Shown: one piece after another, positions 8,551 to 15,879 of the stretch
Layout of the letters: each line of letters begins with the position of its first letter
Numbering within the stretch: position 1 is the stretch's first letter
Assembly (NCBI GenBank): GCA_003602285.1
Contig: QZVU01000002.1
Coordinates: 372,001 to 436,000 of the forward strand
Reading direction: 5' to 3'
From: Arthrobacter frigidicola
GTDB lineage: Bacteria; Actinomycetota; Actinomycetes; Actinomycetales; Micrococcaceae
DNA: 64,000 nucleotides
Notes under the pieces: model-generated
Seen by the model: only the letters and a program-made list of their open reading frames with translations
Told to the model about the DNA's origin: nothing
Database searches by the model: none
Program-made: the position numbers and the translations under genes

Positions 8551-9639
8551 GTGACTATGAAAGACACCGCATCTAAGCGGAACTCGACCATGTTGGTTGC
8601 GGGAGCGCCGCTGGCGGTAGGGCTCGGGGAAATTCAACCGGAAGTGTTTGCGGACCCGGCAAACACCGGAATCGTTTCACGTGAAACAACCTTTTCGCTG
8701 TCCGACTCCACGGAAGCTCCGGCCAAGAAGAGTGGCAAGGGCAACAGCGTGATGGAAGCGATGGATGAGTCCTCCCCGCTGGGCAGGGAGCTGGCCAGTG
8801 AGACCCGGCGCCGGGAGAAGCTGCTGGGACGCAAGCTTCCGCGGCCGGAATCCACGCGCGTTGTCACCATCAGCAACCAGAAGGGCGGGGTTGGTAAGAC
8901 CACGACCACCGTCAACATCGCCGCCGCACTCGCTACCTCCGGCCTCAACGTGCTGGTGATCGATATCGACCCGCAGGGAAACGCGTCCACGGCGCTGGGA
9001 ATCCCCCACCACGCCGAAGTCGACAGCATCTACGACGTCCTGATCGACGACCTGCCGCTAAGCCAGGTCGTGGCACCATGCCCGGACATCGACAATCTGA
9101 TTTGTGCGCCGGCGACCATCCACCTCGCGGGCGCCGAAATCGAGCTGGTCTCCCTGGTCGCCCGGGAGCAGCGCCTGCGCCGTGCCATCGACGTGTACGC
9201 CAAGGAGCGCGCCGAGAACGGTCAGCCTCGCCTTGACTACATCTTCATCGACTGCCCGCCAAGCCTTGGACTGCTAACGGTCAACGCGTTCGTCGCGGCG
9301 CGGGAGGTTCTGATCCCGATCCAGTGCGAGTACTACGCACTGGAGGGACTGAGCCAGCTGCTGAAGAACATCGAGATGATCCAGAAGCACCTCAATGCGG
9401 ATCTGGTTGTCTCAACCATCCTGCTGACGATGTACGACGGGCGGACCAACCTGGCCGCCCAGGTTGCCGCTGAGGTGAGGGAGCACTTCCCGAAGCAGGT
9501 TCTGAAAGCAGTCGTACCCCGATCGGTTCGAATTTCCGAGGCGCCAAGCTACCAGCAGACCGTTATGACCTACGATCCGTCGTCGTCCGGCGCCCTGTCC
9601 TACCTCGAGGCCGCAGCGGAAATCGCCGAACGTAGTTAG
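8551..9639 (+). CDS. parA: Chromosome partitioning ATPase ParA (Soj)
   Basis: Walker-type ATPase that moves ParB-parS complexes to segregate origins. The deviant Walker A motif KGGVGKTTTT lies near residue 110, followed by DIDPQGNASTALG and the Walker B region YIFIDCPPSLG. An N-terminal extension of about 100 residues, poor in recognisable domains, precedes the ATPase core. I favour GTG at 8551 with GGAAGTGAG upstream; ATG at 8557 is possible. A perfect parS site lies within codons of the extension and is read as VSRET. parB follows after 90 nt. Confidence 0.94.
   Translation: MTMKDTASKRNSTMLVAGAPLAVGLGEIQPEVFADPANTGIVSRETTFSLSDSTEAPAKKSGKGNSVMEAMDESSPLGRELASETRRREKLLGRKLPRPESTRVVTISNQKGGVGKTTTTVNIAAALATSGLNVLVIDIDPQGNASTALGIPHHAEVDSIYDVLIDDLPLSQVVAPCPDIDNLICAPATIHLAGAEIELVSLVAREQRLRRAIDVYAKERAENGQPRLDYIFIDCPPSLGLLTVNAFVAAREVLIPIQCEYYALEGLSQLLKNIEMIQKHLNADLVVSTILLTMYDGRTNLAAQVAAEVREHFPKQVLKAVVPRSVRISEAPSYQQTVMTYDPSSSGALSYLEAAAEIAERS
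8674..8687. other. parS site inside parA
   Basis: Perfect GTTTCACGTGAAAC palindrome within the N-terminal extension of parA. It matches the conserved bacterial parS core bound by the ParB helix-turn-helix. Confidence 0.9.
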
Positions 9640-9729
9640 CCTGAACGGGTGCCCGCTGGGCCGCCCCTACACTGTTCCTAGCGTCGTATGTCGCGAACCT
9701 AAGCCGTTCGCAATCTGAAAGGGTAACCA

Positions 9730-11331
9730 ATGGCGGAAAAGCGCCGGGGTCTTGGCCGTGGTCTGGGGGCGCTCATCCCCAGCGCCCCTCCCGAAGAGAC
9801 GGAGGTGTCCTCCGAGTCCCTCAAGCAGTCCGGTCGTCCTGCCGATCTCTTCTTCACCTCCGGGCAGGGACATGACGGAACTCCCGGGGCGAAGCGTGCG
9901 CAGCGGGGCAGCGGGATCAACAAGGATGCGTTGATCGCTCCGTCGCGCCGCAATGGTGGAAAGCCCGCAGCGAAGACTGCACCTCCGGCAAAACGCGGCG
10001 CAGTACCTTCGGCCGCGGACGCCGTTGAAACGGCGACGGTGGCCCCGCCGGCCGGGGTTTCACGTGAAACGGAAGCTTCCCCTTCGCCGGCAGACGCTTC
10101 CGCCGTGCCGTCGTCCACCGCCCCCGGTAACGGAACCAGGGGCCGGAAGAAGGCCGCGCCAGCGTCGGAGGGTCCGGCTGTTGCCGCTGCCCCGGTTGCC
10201 CGCCCGGAGCCAGAACAGGCGCCGGAGCCTGCTGAAGCCCCCGGAGCGGCCGGTACGGCCGCCGACGCTCCTGAAGCTGCCGACAACGCACGGAAGGCTG
10301 AAGCGGCCGTTCAGCGCACCAGGGAAACTGCTGTGAGCCCTGTAGAGGCGGAAGCGGCGGCTGTCGTGGAGCCCGCAGCGGTTGAGGAGCGGGAAGCGCC
10401 GGTAAGGGCAGAGATGCCTGCCGAGAGCGGGACGCCCGGTATCGCAGCTGCGGCCGGGGACGCGGAGTCCACACCCGCCGACGGAGTGAACGGCGACACG
10501 GGAGGACTCCTCGAGGTTCCAGGCGCCAGGTTTGCCGAACTGCCGCTCGATGCCATTCACCCCAACAGGAAGCAGCCCCGTTCGGTCTTCGATGCCGATG
10601 ACATGGCTGAGTTGGTGCACTCGATCCGTGAGATCGGGGTGCTGCAGCCCATCGTCGTCCGCCCCTCCTCTGAGAAGGGTGATGCCCCCTACGAGCTGGT
10701 CATGGGTGAGCGCCGCTGGCGTGCCACCCGCGAAGCCGGGCTTGAACGTGTGCCAGCGATCATCCGGTCCACGGCCGATGATGACCTTCTGCGCGACGCA
10801 CTGCTTGAGAACCTCCACCGGAGCTCGCTCAATCCGCTTGAAGAAGCGGCGGCATACCAGCAGCTGCTCGACGACTTCGGTTGTTCTCACGAGGAGCTGG
10901 CTGAACGGATTGGACGCTCGCGCCCGCAGATTTCCAACACTCTTCGGTTGATGAAGCTTCCGCCGTTGGTCCAGAGGCGCGTGGCTGCTGGCGTCTTGTC
11001 CGCAGGACACGCCCGCGCTCTTCTCGGTCTTGCAGACCAGGCCGAGATGGAGAAGCTGGCACAGCGCATCGTCGCCGAGGGCCTTTCCGTGCGGTCTACC
11101 GAAGAGATCGTGGCAATGAGCGACGGGTTGCGGAGGCAGGCAAAGCCGACCGCACCCCGCAATGCCGCGCGCCACGAACGTCTCGACTATCTGGCGACCT
11201 CGCTTTCGGATCGGCTCGACACCAGCGTGAAGATCACCCTCGGCGCCCGCAAGGGCAAGGTGAGCATTGAGTTTGCGAGTGTGGATGACCTGAACCGCAT
11301 CATGACCGTGTTGGCGCCACCTTCCAACTGA
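9730..11331 (+). CDS. parB: Chromosome partitioning protein ParB (Spo0J)
   Basis: CTP-dependent DNA clamp that loads at parS and spreads. The 533-residue protein starts MAEKRRGLGRGLGALIP, the ParA-interacting peptide, then has a long Ala/Pro/Glu-rich low-complexity stretch (about residues 30-260). The ParB/Srx nuclease-like domain begins near residue 266 (FAELPLDAIHPNRKQPRSVF) and contains the CTP-binding box GERRWRATREAGL near 326; a helix-turn-helix (HEELAERIGRSRPQISNTLR) lies near 390-410 and a dimerisation tail follows. Typical ParB proteins have 290-380 residues, so the linker is unusually long. The gene ends in a terminator built around a parS site. Confidence 0.96.
   Translation: MAEKRRGLGRGLGALIPSAPPEETEVSSESLKQSGRPADLFFTSGQGHDGTPGAKRAQRGSGINKDALIAPSRRNGGKPAAKTAPPAKRGAVPSAADAVETATVAPPAGVSRETEASPSPADASAVPSSTAPGNGTRGRKKAAPASEGPAVAAAPVARPEPEQAPEPAEAPGAAGTAADAPEAADNARKAEAAVQRTRETAVSPVEAEAAAVVEPAAVEEREAPVRAEMPAESGTPGIAAAAGDAESTPADGVNGDTGGLLEVPGARFAELPLDAIHPNRKQPRSVFDADDMAELVHSIREIGVLQPIVVRPSSEKGDAPYELVMGERRWRATREAGLERVPAIIRSTADDDLLRDALLENLHRSSLNPLEEAAAYQQLLDDFGCSHEELAERIGRSRPQISNTLRLMKLPPLVQRRVAAGVLSAGHARALLGLADQAEMEKLAQRIVAEGLSVRSTEEIVAMSDGLRRQAKPTAPRNAARHERLDYLATSLSDRLDTSVKITLGARKGKVSIEFASVDDLNRIMTVLAPPSN
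10057..10070. other. parS site inside parB
   Basis: Perfect GTTTCACGTGAAAC within the low-complexity linker region of parB, read in frame as VSRET. Confidence 0.9.
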
Positions 11332-11351
11332 CCGACATCACACCCCGTCTG

Positions 11352-11389
11352 AACGCCGGCCTGTTTCACGTGAAACCGGCCGGCGTTTT
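11352..11389 (+). terminator. parB terminator with a parS apex
   Basis: Arms AACGCCGGCC (11352-11361) and GGCCGGCGTT (11378-11387) are exactly complementary and flank a perfect parS palindrome (11363-11376) separated only by a T/C mismatch, followed by TTTTG. RNA from this segment can fold into one long hairpin with a short T-run, as expected of an intrinsic terminator 20 nt after the parB stop. Confidence 0.8.
11363..11376. other. parS site 1 of the array
   Basis: Perfect GTTTCACGTGAAAC, located in the parB terminator hairpin. Confidence 0.92.
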
Positions 11390-11621
11390 GCTTGGTCGAC
11401 CGTTGTGAAACCCGCGGCTCGGTTCAGGACAGAAGAGGCGTAAGAAGGCCTGAAGGATTAGGCCTTAGGGCCGCGGGTAGCCCGTCGAGGTCCTCAGCAT
11501 ACGACTGCAAACACGATCTTCTACGTTCCCCCGATACCGTTGCGGCATTTTCGCCCAGCTAGACAGGGTAAAAATCGGCGACCCCTGCCGGATCGCAGGC
11601 TCCGCTGCGGCAAATGAGAGA

Positions 11622-11635
11622 GTTTCACGTGAAAC
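11622..11635. other. parS site 2 of the array
   Basis: Perfect GTTTCACGTGAAAC, 259 bp from the previous site. Confidence 0.92.
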
Positions 11636-11810
11636 GGCTTGGCCAGGGCGACAGCCACGGCGGGCTCTGGAGAACGGTCTGGTGCAGGACCGCCCGTCGA
11701 AGTGCTGACCGTTGCTGCGAGCTCTCACGGCGCCTCGCAAAGGCTCTGGTGAGTACCCGAAGCGAGAGGGCGCGCGGGGTGATGCTGCACGGCAGCCGGG
11801 CCGCCCCGCC

Positions 11811-11824
11811 GTTTCACGTGAAAC
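11811..11824. other. parS site 3 of the array
   Basis: Perfect GTTTCACGTGAAAC, 189 bp from the previous site. Confidence 0.92.
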
Positions 11825-12021
11825 CGGCAGCAGCGCGCGCCGATTAGCAGCTTGCGAGCTTCCCGAGCCTAGGAGAGGAACAAGTGTGCTCTCTCCGGGC
11901 TCTTCGCGAGCCTCAATGTCGAGCCACGTGGACCTTGTAGTGCCCAGCCACACGCGCGGCCCTCTACGTCGAGCCGGCCAGCGGACTGCGCCAGGCGGCG
12001 AATTGAGAGTGTGTGAGGTCT

Positions 12022-12035
12022 GTTCCACGTGAAAA
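12022..12035. other. Degenerate parS-like site
   Basis: GTTCCACGTGAAAA differs from the parS core at two positions (4 and 14) but keeps the central CACGTGAAA. It lies in phase with the array, 211 bp after the previous site. Binding by ParB would probably be weaker; this is an inference. Confidence 0.6.
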
Positions 12036-12446
12036 CGACCGGCGATAGCGGGCAGATTTCGACCAACGACGTCGCCGACCTGTGTTCGCAACGCCAATGG
12101 GCCGCCCGGTTGTAGCGAGCACACTGCAGTCCCTATTGGCGCTGGTCCTCTCCCGGTGCCGAACGACTGGTACGTCCGACCTGTACGGCGACGCGCCCTC
12201 TACCTTGGGATGCACGCGGAGCGCCGTCGCAGAACGGAATCGGGCTCCGGATTCAGTCCGTCGTCTCAGCTCTGCCTTCCAAATGGCGTCGGCAAAGTTT
12301 CTCGGGTCCTACGCATTTTGAGGGGCGCTTCAGACCGCGCAATTCGGCGCTCTCCGCTGCCGGCGGCTAGCTGTCGGCAGCTAACGACTTGTCGCGACCT
12401 TCAGTACCGGCGGCCAGGAGAATCTTCGAAGAGATCGAGGCCCGCT

Positions 12447-12460
12447 GTTTCACGTGAAAC
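12447..12460. other. parS site 4 of the array
   Basis: Perfect GTTTCACGTGAAAC, preceded by T, in the gene-free tract. Confidence 0.92.
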
Positions 12461-12636
12461 CTCAGCGCCTCACCAAGGCTCTGCACGCTCAATAGGGCCC
12501 TCTTCTCCAGTCAGAGGCCACGGGATTCGCGGTTCGACCTTCTACTCGCTCCGGCTCCAACTCAGCCGAGCCGAAGATGAGCGTTACGACCGGCGCTGTC
12601 GCGGCAAGGACTCGGCGGAGCATCGGAGGCAACCCG

Positions 12637-12650
12637 GTTTCACGTGAAAC
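12637..12650. other. parS site 5 of the array
   Basis: Perfect GTTTCACGTGAAAC, 190 bp from the previous site, almost the same spacing as sites 2 to 3. Confidence 0.92.
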
Positions 12651-13139
12651 CGTGCCTTTAGGCTTTCTGCCCTCACCACGAAGTGCCTCCCGATCTCGAT
12701 TCCCCAGCTGACGCGGAGTCATCCTGCGGCTGTAGGGAGCCGTCATGATTGCCGCCGACCCTCTCGTAGGCATCGCCCAGGTTCAGAAATGACTCAGTGG
12801 GCGACCCCGTGGATGTGCGAAACAGGATGTTATTACTCAGCTTCTAGGGGGTGCCAGCGCTACCTCGGACCGCGGACTGCGCCTTCGATAAGTCCGGCCA
12901 GGCGGTGCTGGAGCTAACCCACTTGCTTCTCGTTACGACGCTCCCGCAGATGGTGTGCCTCACGGAGCCACCGCGCCGGATCTCGCGTAAGCAGGCGTGC
13001 GTCCCTGGGACCATCAGCGGTCACGGCCGACCCGGCTCTCCGACTGATCGCTTGCGAATCGTCCTGGAGTTTTTGGCGTGGCGCGCTCGGTCCGCCCGGG
13101 GGCCCGGATTGAAAGCCAGGGGCTGCTCGGACTGCTGTG

Positions 13140-13153
13140 GTTTCACGTGAAAC
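13140..13153. other. parS site 6 of the array
   Basis: Perfect GTTTCACGTGAAAC followed by A, 503 bp from the previous site. Confidence 0.92.
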
Positions 13154-13355
13154 AAGGTGCCATGGGGACTGCGAGTCGTCTCAAATGCTGCCTCATCGAG
13201 ACGGATGCGGCGGGAGCTGACCGAAAATGATCGTCGAATGAGCTCCTCGGTCGGTGCAGCACCGGTGCGCGGTTCCGTGACAACGCTGGAGAGATGGGAA
13301 CAGTTAGTCTTCAGCCCTGTGCGCCGCATCTCTCCTCCCATGCATCCTTATACTT

Positions 13356-13452
13356 ATGCACCGGCACCTGCACCTGCACCTGCTCCCTGCACCTGCACCT
13401 GCACCTGCACCTGCTCCGTGCTCCCTGCACCGTGCACCGTGCACCCTGCAGC
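13356..13452. repeat. Hexanucleotide tandem repeat in the parS tract
   Basis: Many head-to-tail copies of GCACCT with GCTCC and GCACCGT variants occupy roughly 100 bp between parS sites 6 and 7. Any translation is simple Ala-Pro or Thr-Cys repetition, so coding is unlikely. Such simple repeats can vary in copy number between strains. Confidence 0.8.
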
Positions 13453-13670
13453 CATGCGTCCGCGTAGGTGCGCAAGCGACGGACTGTGCATCGGAAGTCG
13501 TGCGCTCATGTCTCCACGAGTGTGGACACCCGTGGGTCCGGACATCTCTAAACGCCTGCCTTTTCGAAGTCATGGTCCTCCGATCCACGCGGGGCGTTGA
13601 TCGCAGCGGCTGATCTTGGTAGGCGCGTCGATCGTTCGTCAACCAGCGGCGACGCGGTCGCTCCACCGCA

Positions 13671-13684
13671 GTTTCACGTGAAAC
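13671..13684. other. parS site 7 of the array
   Basis: Perfect GTTTCACGTGAAAC, 531 bp from the previous site. Confidence 0.92.
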
Positions 13685-13971
13685 CAGGGCTGGCGTAGCC
13701 GGGTGAGTCGGGAAGCACCGAACTGGGAGGCCAGCTCGAGCCGCGCCGCATCAGGGCCTCGGCGAGCCTCAGTCGGGCGATCACGTAAGCGCTTCGACGC
13801 CGGTGCCCATCCTTCAGCGAGTACCTCGGCATCGGCACAGATTTCTTCGTCGGGTTCAGTCCTCCAATAGAGGGATGCCGCTAGACCGGGGCGGTGCGCT
13901 TCGGTGCCCAACCTGAACTACTCCGTCTGGCGGTCGGTCCACAACAAGGCTCGCCAAATCGATCTGGTGTC

Positions 13972-13985
13972 GTTTCACGTGAAAC
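13972..13985. other. parS site 8 of the array
   Basis: Perfect GTTTCACGTGAAAC followed by A; the last site, about 300 bp before the trxA terminator. Confidence 0.92.
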
Positions 13986-14281
13986 AGGCGCGCGAGTGTA
14001 GCGCTTCCTGAACCCGGGATGAGCGGGGGCCACTGATGACCCTCCATGCCTCCTGGCGGGCCAGGGCGGCCGTGGGCGCCCTCAATCGCCGCTGTCCGGG
14101 CGGGAGGGCGGCGGCGCCTCTTCGAGCCTTGTTCGGAGCCCTGCTGGGCCCTCAGCCGCACTCAGCATCGCGCGCCCGTACGGGTGGTGGATCCCCACGG
14201 GTGCGTATACCGGGCACGAGGTCCGCCGTGAGGTTCCCTGACCCCTCGACTGGCCCCGCAAGGATTGGCCCGCAAAAGGAA

Positions 14282-14313
14282 AGGCCGGCCGCCCCGAAGG
14301 GCGGCCGGCCTTG
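14282..14313 (-). terminator. trxA intrinsic terminator
   Basis: A perfect 14-bp stem (AAGGCCGGCCGCCC and its complement) closes a 4-nt loop. On the minus strand it is followed by TTTCCTTTT, 25 nt after the trxA stop. Confidence 0.88.
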
Positions 14314-14337
14314 TGCGCAGCGAAGGGCTGCTGAGCC

Positions 14338-14664
14338 TTAGTTGATGAAGGCTGAGAATTCCTGCTCAAGAACCTGCTTGGGCTTGGCGCCGATGGACTT
14401 GGCTGCCACCTCGCCGTCCTTGAAGACGTATACGGCCGGAATTGAGGTGATTCCGTACTTTGCCGCGATGGCAGGGTTGTCGTCGACGTTCACCTTGACG
14501 ACGTCGATCTTCTCGGAGTGCTCTCCGGCGATCGCATCGAGGATGGGCGAAAGCATACGACAGGGGCCACACCACTCAGCCCAGAAATCAACGATTACCG
14601 GTTTCTGCGCCTGGAGGACGTCGGCCTCGAAGGTTGCTTCGCTTACATCTTTGGTAGTGCTCAT
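14338..14664 (-). CDS. trxA: Thioredoxin
   Basis: Small disulfide reductase of the cytosol that reduces protein disulfides using electrons from TrxB. The 108-residue protein has the active site WCGPC at residues 31-35 inside VDFWAEWCGPCRMLSP, the cis-proline segment ITSIPAVYVF, and the length of a standard thioredoxin. A GGGAGATACC ribosome site precedes the ATG. It lies 19 nt downstream of trxB on the same strand and ends at a strong terminator, so the two form an operon. Confidence 0.97.
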   Translation of the reverse strand: MSTTKDVSEATFEADVLQAQKPVIVDFWAEWCGPCRMLSPILDAIAGEHSEKIDVVKVNVDDNPAIAAKYGITSIPAVYVFKDGEVAAKSIGAKPKQVLEQEFSAFIN

Positions 14665-14683
14665 TGGTATCTCCCTTTGTGGA

Positions 14684-15730
14684 TTAGACGAAAGCCTGCT
14701 CGGACACGGCTTCGGCCGGGGGCGTGGGAACTGCCGCCGCGGTCTTCACGGCGTCGCCCAGGTCGGCCAGGTAGTGCTCGACGTCAATGGCAGCTGCGGC
14801 TCCGGAGCCGGCTGCCGTGATCGCTTGACGGTAGGTGGGGTCAATGACATCGCCGGCAGCAAAGACGCCTGGCAGGGAGGTCTTCGAGGTCCTGCCGACG
14901 ACGGCGATGGTTCCCTCCGGCGTCAGGGTCAACTGGTCCTTGACCAGCTCGATGCGCGGGTCGTTGCCGATGGCAACGAAGACGCCGGTGACGTCCAGAT
15001 CGCTGGTCGAGCCGTCGACGGTGCTCTTGAGCTGGATCCCGGTGACCTTGCTTTCGCCGCGGATGCCGGTGACTTCCGAGTTCCAGATGAAACGGATCTT
15101 TTCGTTGGACAGGGCGCGGTCCTGCATGATCTTCGAGGCCCGAAGGGTGTCCCGACGGTGTACGACGGTGACGGAGCGGGCAAACTTGGTCAGGAAGAGT
15201 GCTTCCTCGAGGGCTGAGTCGCCGCCGCCGATGACCGCGATGTCCTGGTTGCCGAAAAAGAAGCCGTCACACGTGGCACACCAGCTCACGCCGTGGCCGG
15301 AAAGGCGCTTTTCATCCTCAAGGCCCAGTTCACGGTAGGCCGAGCCGGTGGAGATGATCACAGCGCGGGCCAGGAAGGTCTCTCCCGTCCCGATGGTGAC
15401 CTTCTTGACCTCACTGGTCAGCTCAACGGAGACAACATCCTCGAAGAGGATTTCGGTGCCGAAGCGTGCCGCCTGCTTCTCGAAGTTCTCCATCAGCTCG
15501 GGGCCGAGGATTCCCTCGGGGAACCCCGGGTAGTTCTCAACATCGGTGGTGTTCATCAATTCACCACCGGCCTTGACGGAACTCGCGATCAGGAGCGGCT
15601 TCAGGTTCGCCCTTGCCGCGTACACGGCGGCGGTGTATCCCGAAGGTCCGGATCCTACGATGATGACATCGTGGATTTTCTGTCCGCCTTCGGGGGTGCC
15701 GCCTGCTGCGGTCTGGGTTTCAGTTGTCAC
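14684..15730 (-). CDS. trxB: Thioredoxin reductase
   Basis: FAD- and NADPH-dependent enzyme that reduces thioredoxin. The 348-residue protein has the FAD motif VIIVGSGPSGYTAAVYAARA near residue 22, the redox pair CATC at residues 151-154 and an NADPH-binding GGGDSALEEA segment, then GVFAAGDV near the end. A C-terminal tail rich in Ala and Pro (last 20 residues) goes beyond the usual end. It is transcribed with trxA. In mycobacteria sigM and its anti-sigma gene lie upstream; here a 149-nt spacer separates it from the pseudokinase gene. Confidence 0.96.
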   Translation of the reverse strand: MTTETQTAAGGTPEGGQKIHDVIIVGSGPSGYTAAVYAARANLKPLLIASSVKAGGELMNTTDVENYPGFPEGILGPELMENFEKQAARFGTEILFEDVVSVELTSEVKKVTIGTGETFLARAVIISTGSAYRELGLEDEKRLSGHGVSWCATCDGFFFGNQDIAVIGGGDSALEEALFLTKFARSVTVVHRRDTLRASKIMQDRALSNEKIRFIWNSEVTGIRGESKVTGIQLKSTVDGSTSDLDVTGVFVAIGNDPRIELVKDQLTLTPEGTIAVVGRTSKTSLPGVFAAGDVIDPTYRQAITAAGSGAAAAIDVEHYLADLGDAVKTAAAVPTPPAEAVSEQAFV

Positions 15731-15879
15731 GTTTACGGTGAACCTTCCTATCTGGGTGCACGCTGCAGTAGCCTGCGCATGGATCTCCGCGGACCCCTAG
15801 CACAACCATGCGTGTCCTCGGGTTATTCCGGGGGACGCGTCCGGGAGGACGCGCCATGTCGAGGGAGCCACCGCGTTTC

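Larger units (their letters stand above)
11390..14281. other. Gene-free parS tract (putative centromere region)
   Basis: No reading frame in this 2.9-kb stretch looks like a protein: the open frames overlap on both strands, repeatedly run through parS sites (giving FHVK or VSRET) and have no ribosome sites or recognisable motifs. The tract contains seven perfect parS cores and one degenerate one, on top of the site in the parB terminator. I see no tRNA, insertion sequence or CRISPR array. Base composition is somewhat less GC-rich than the neighbouring genes by eye. Confidence 0.75.

Noticed and set aside
11614-13911. Several 60-160-codon frames on both strands in the parS tract
   Set aside because: They overlap each other, read through parS sites as FHVK or VSRET, have no ribosome sites and no recognisable motif.
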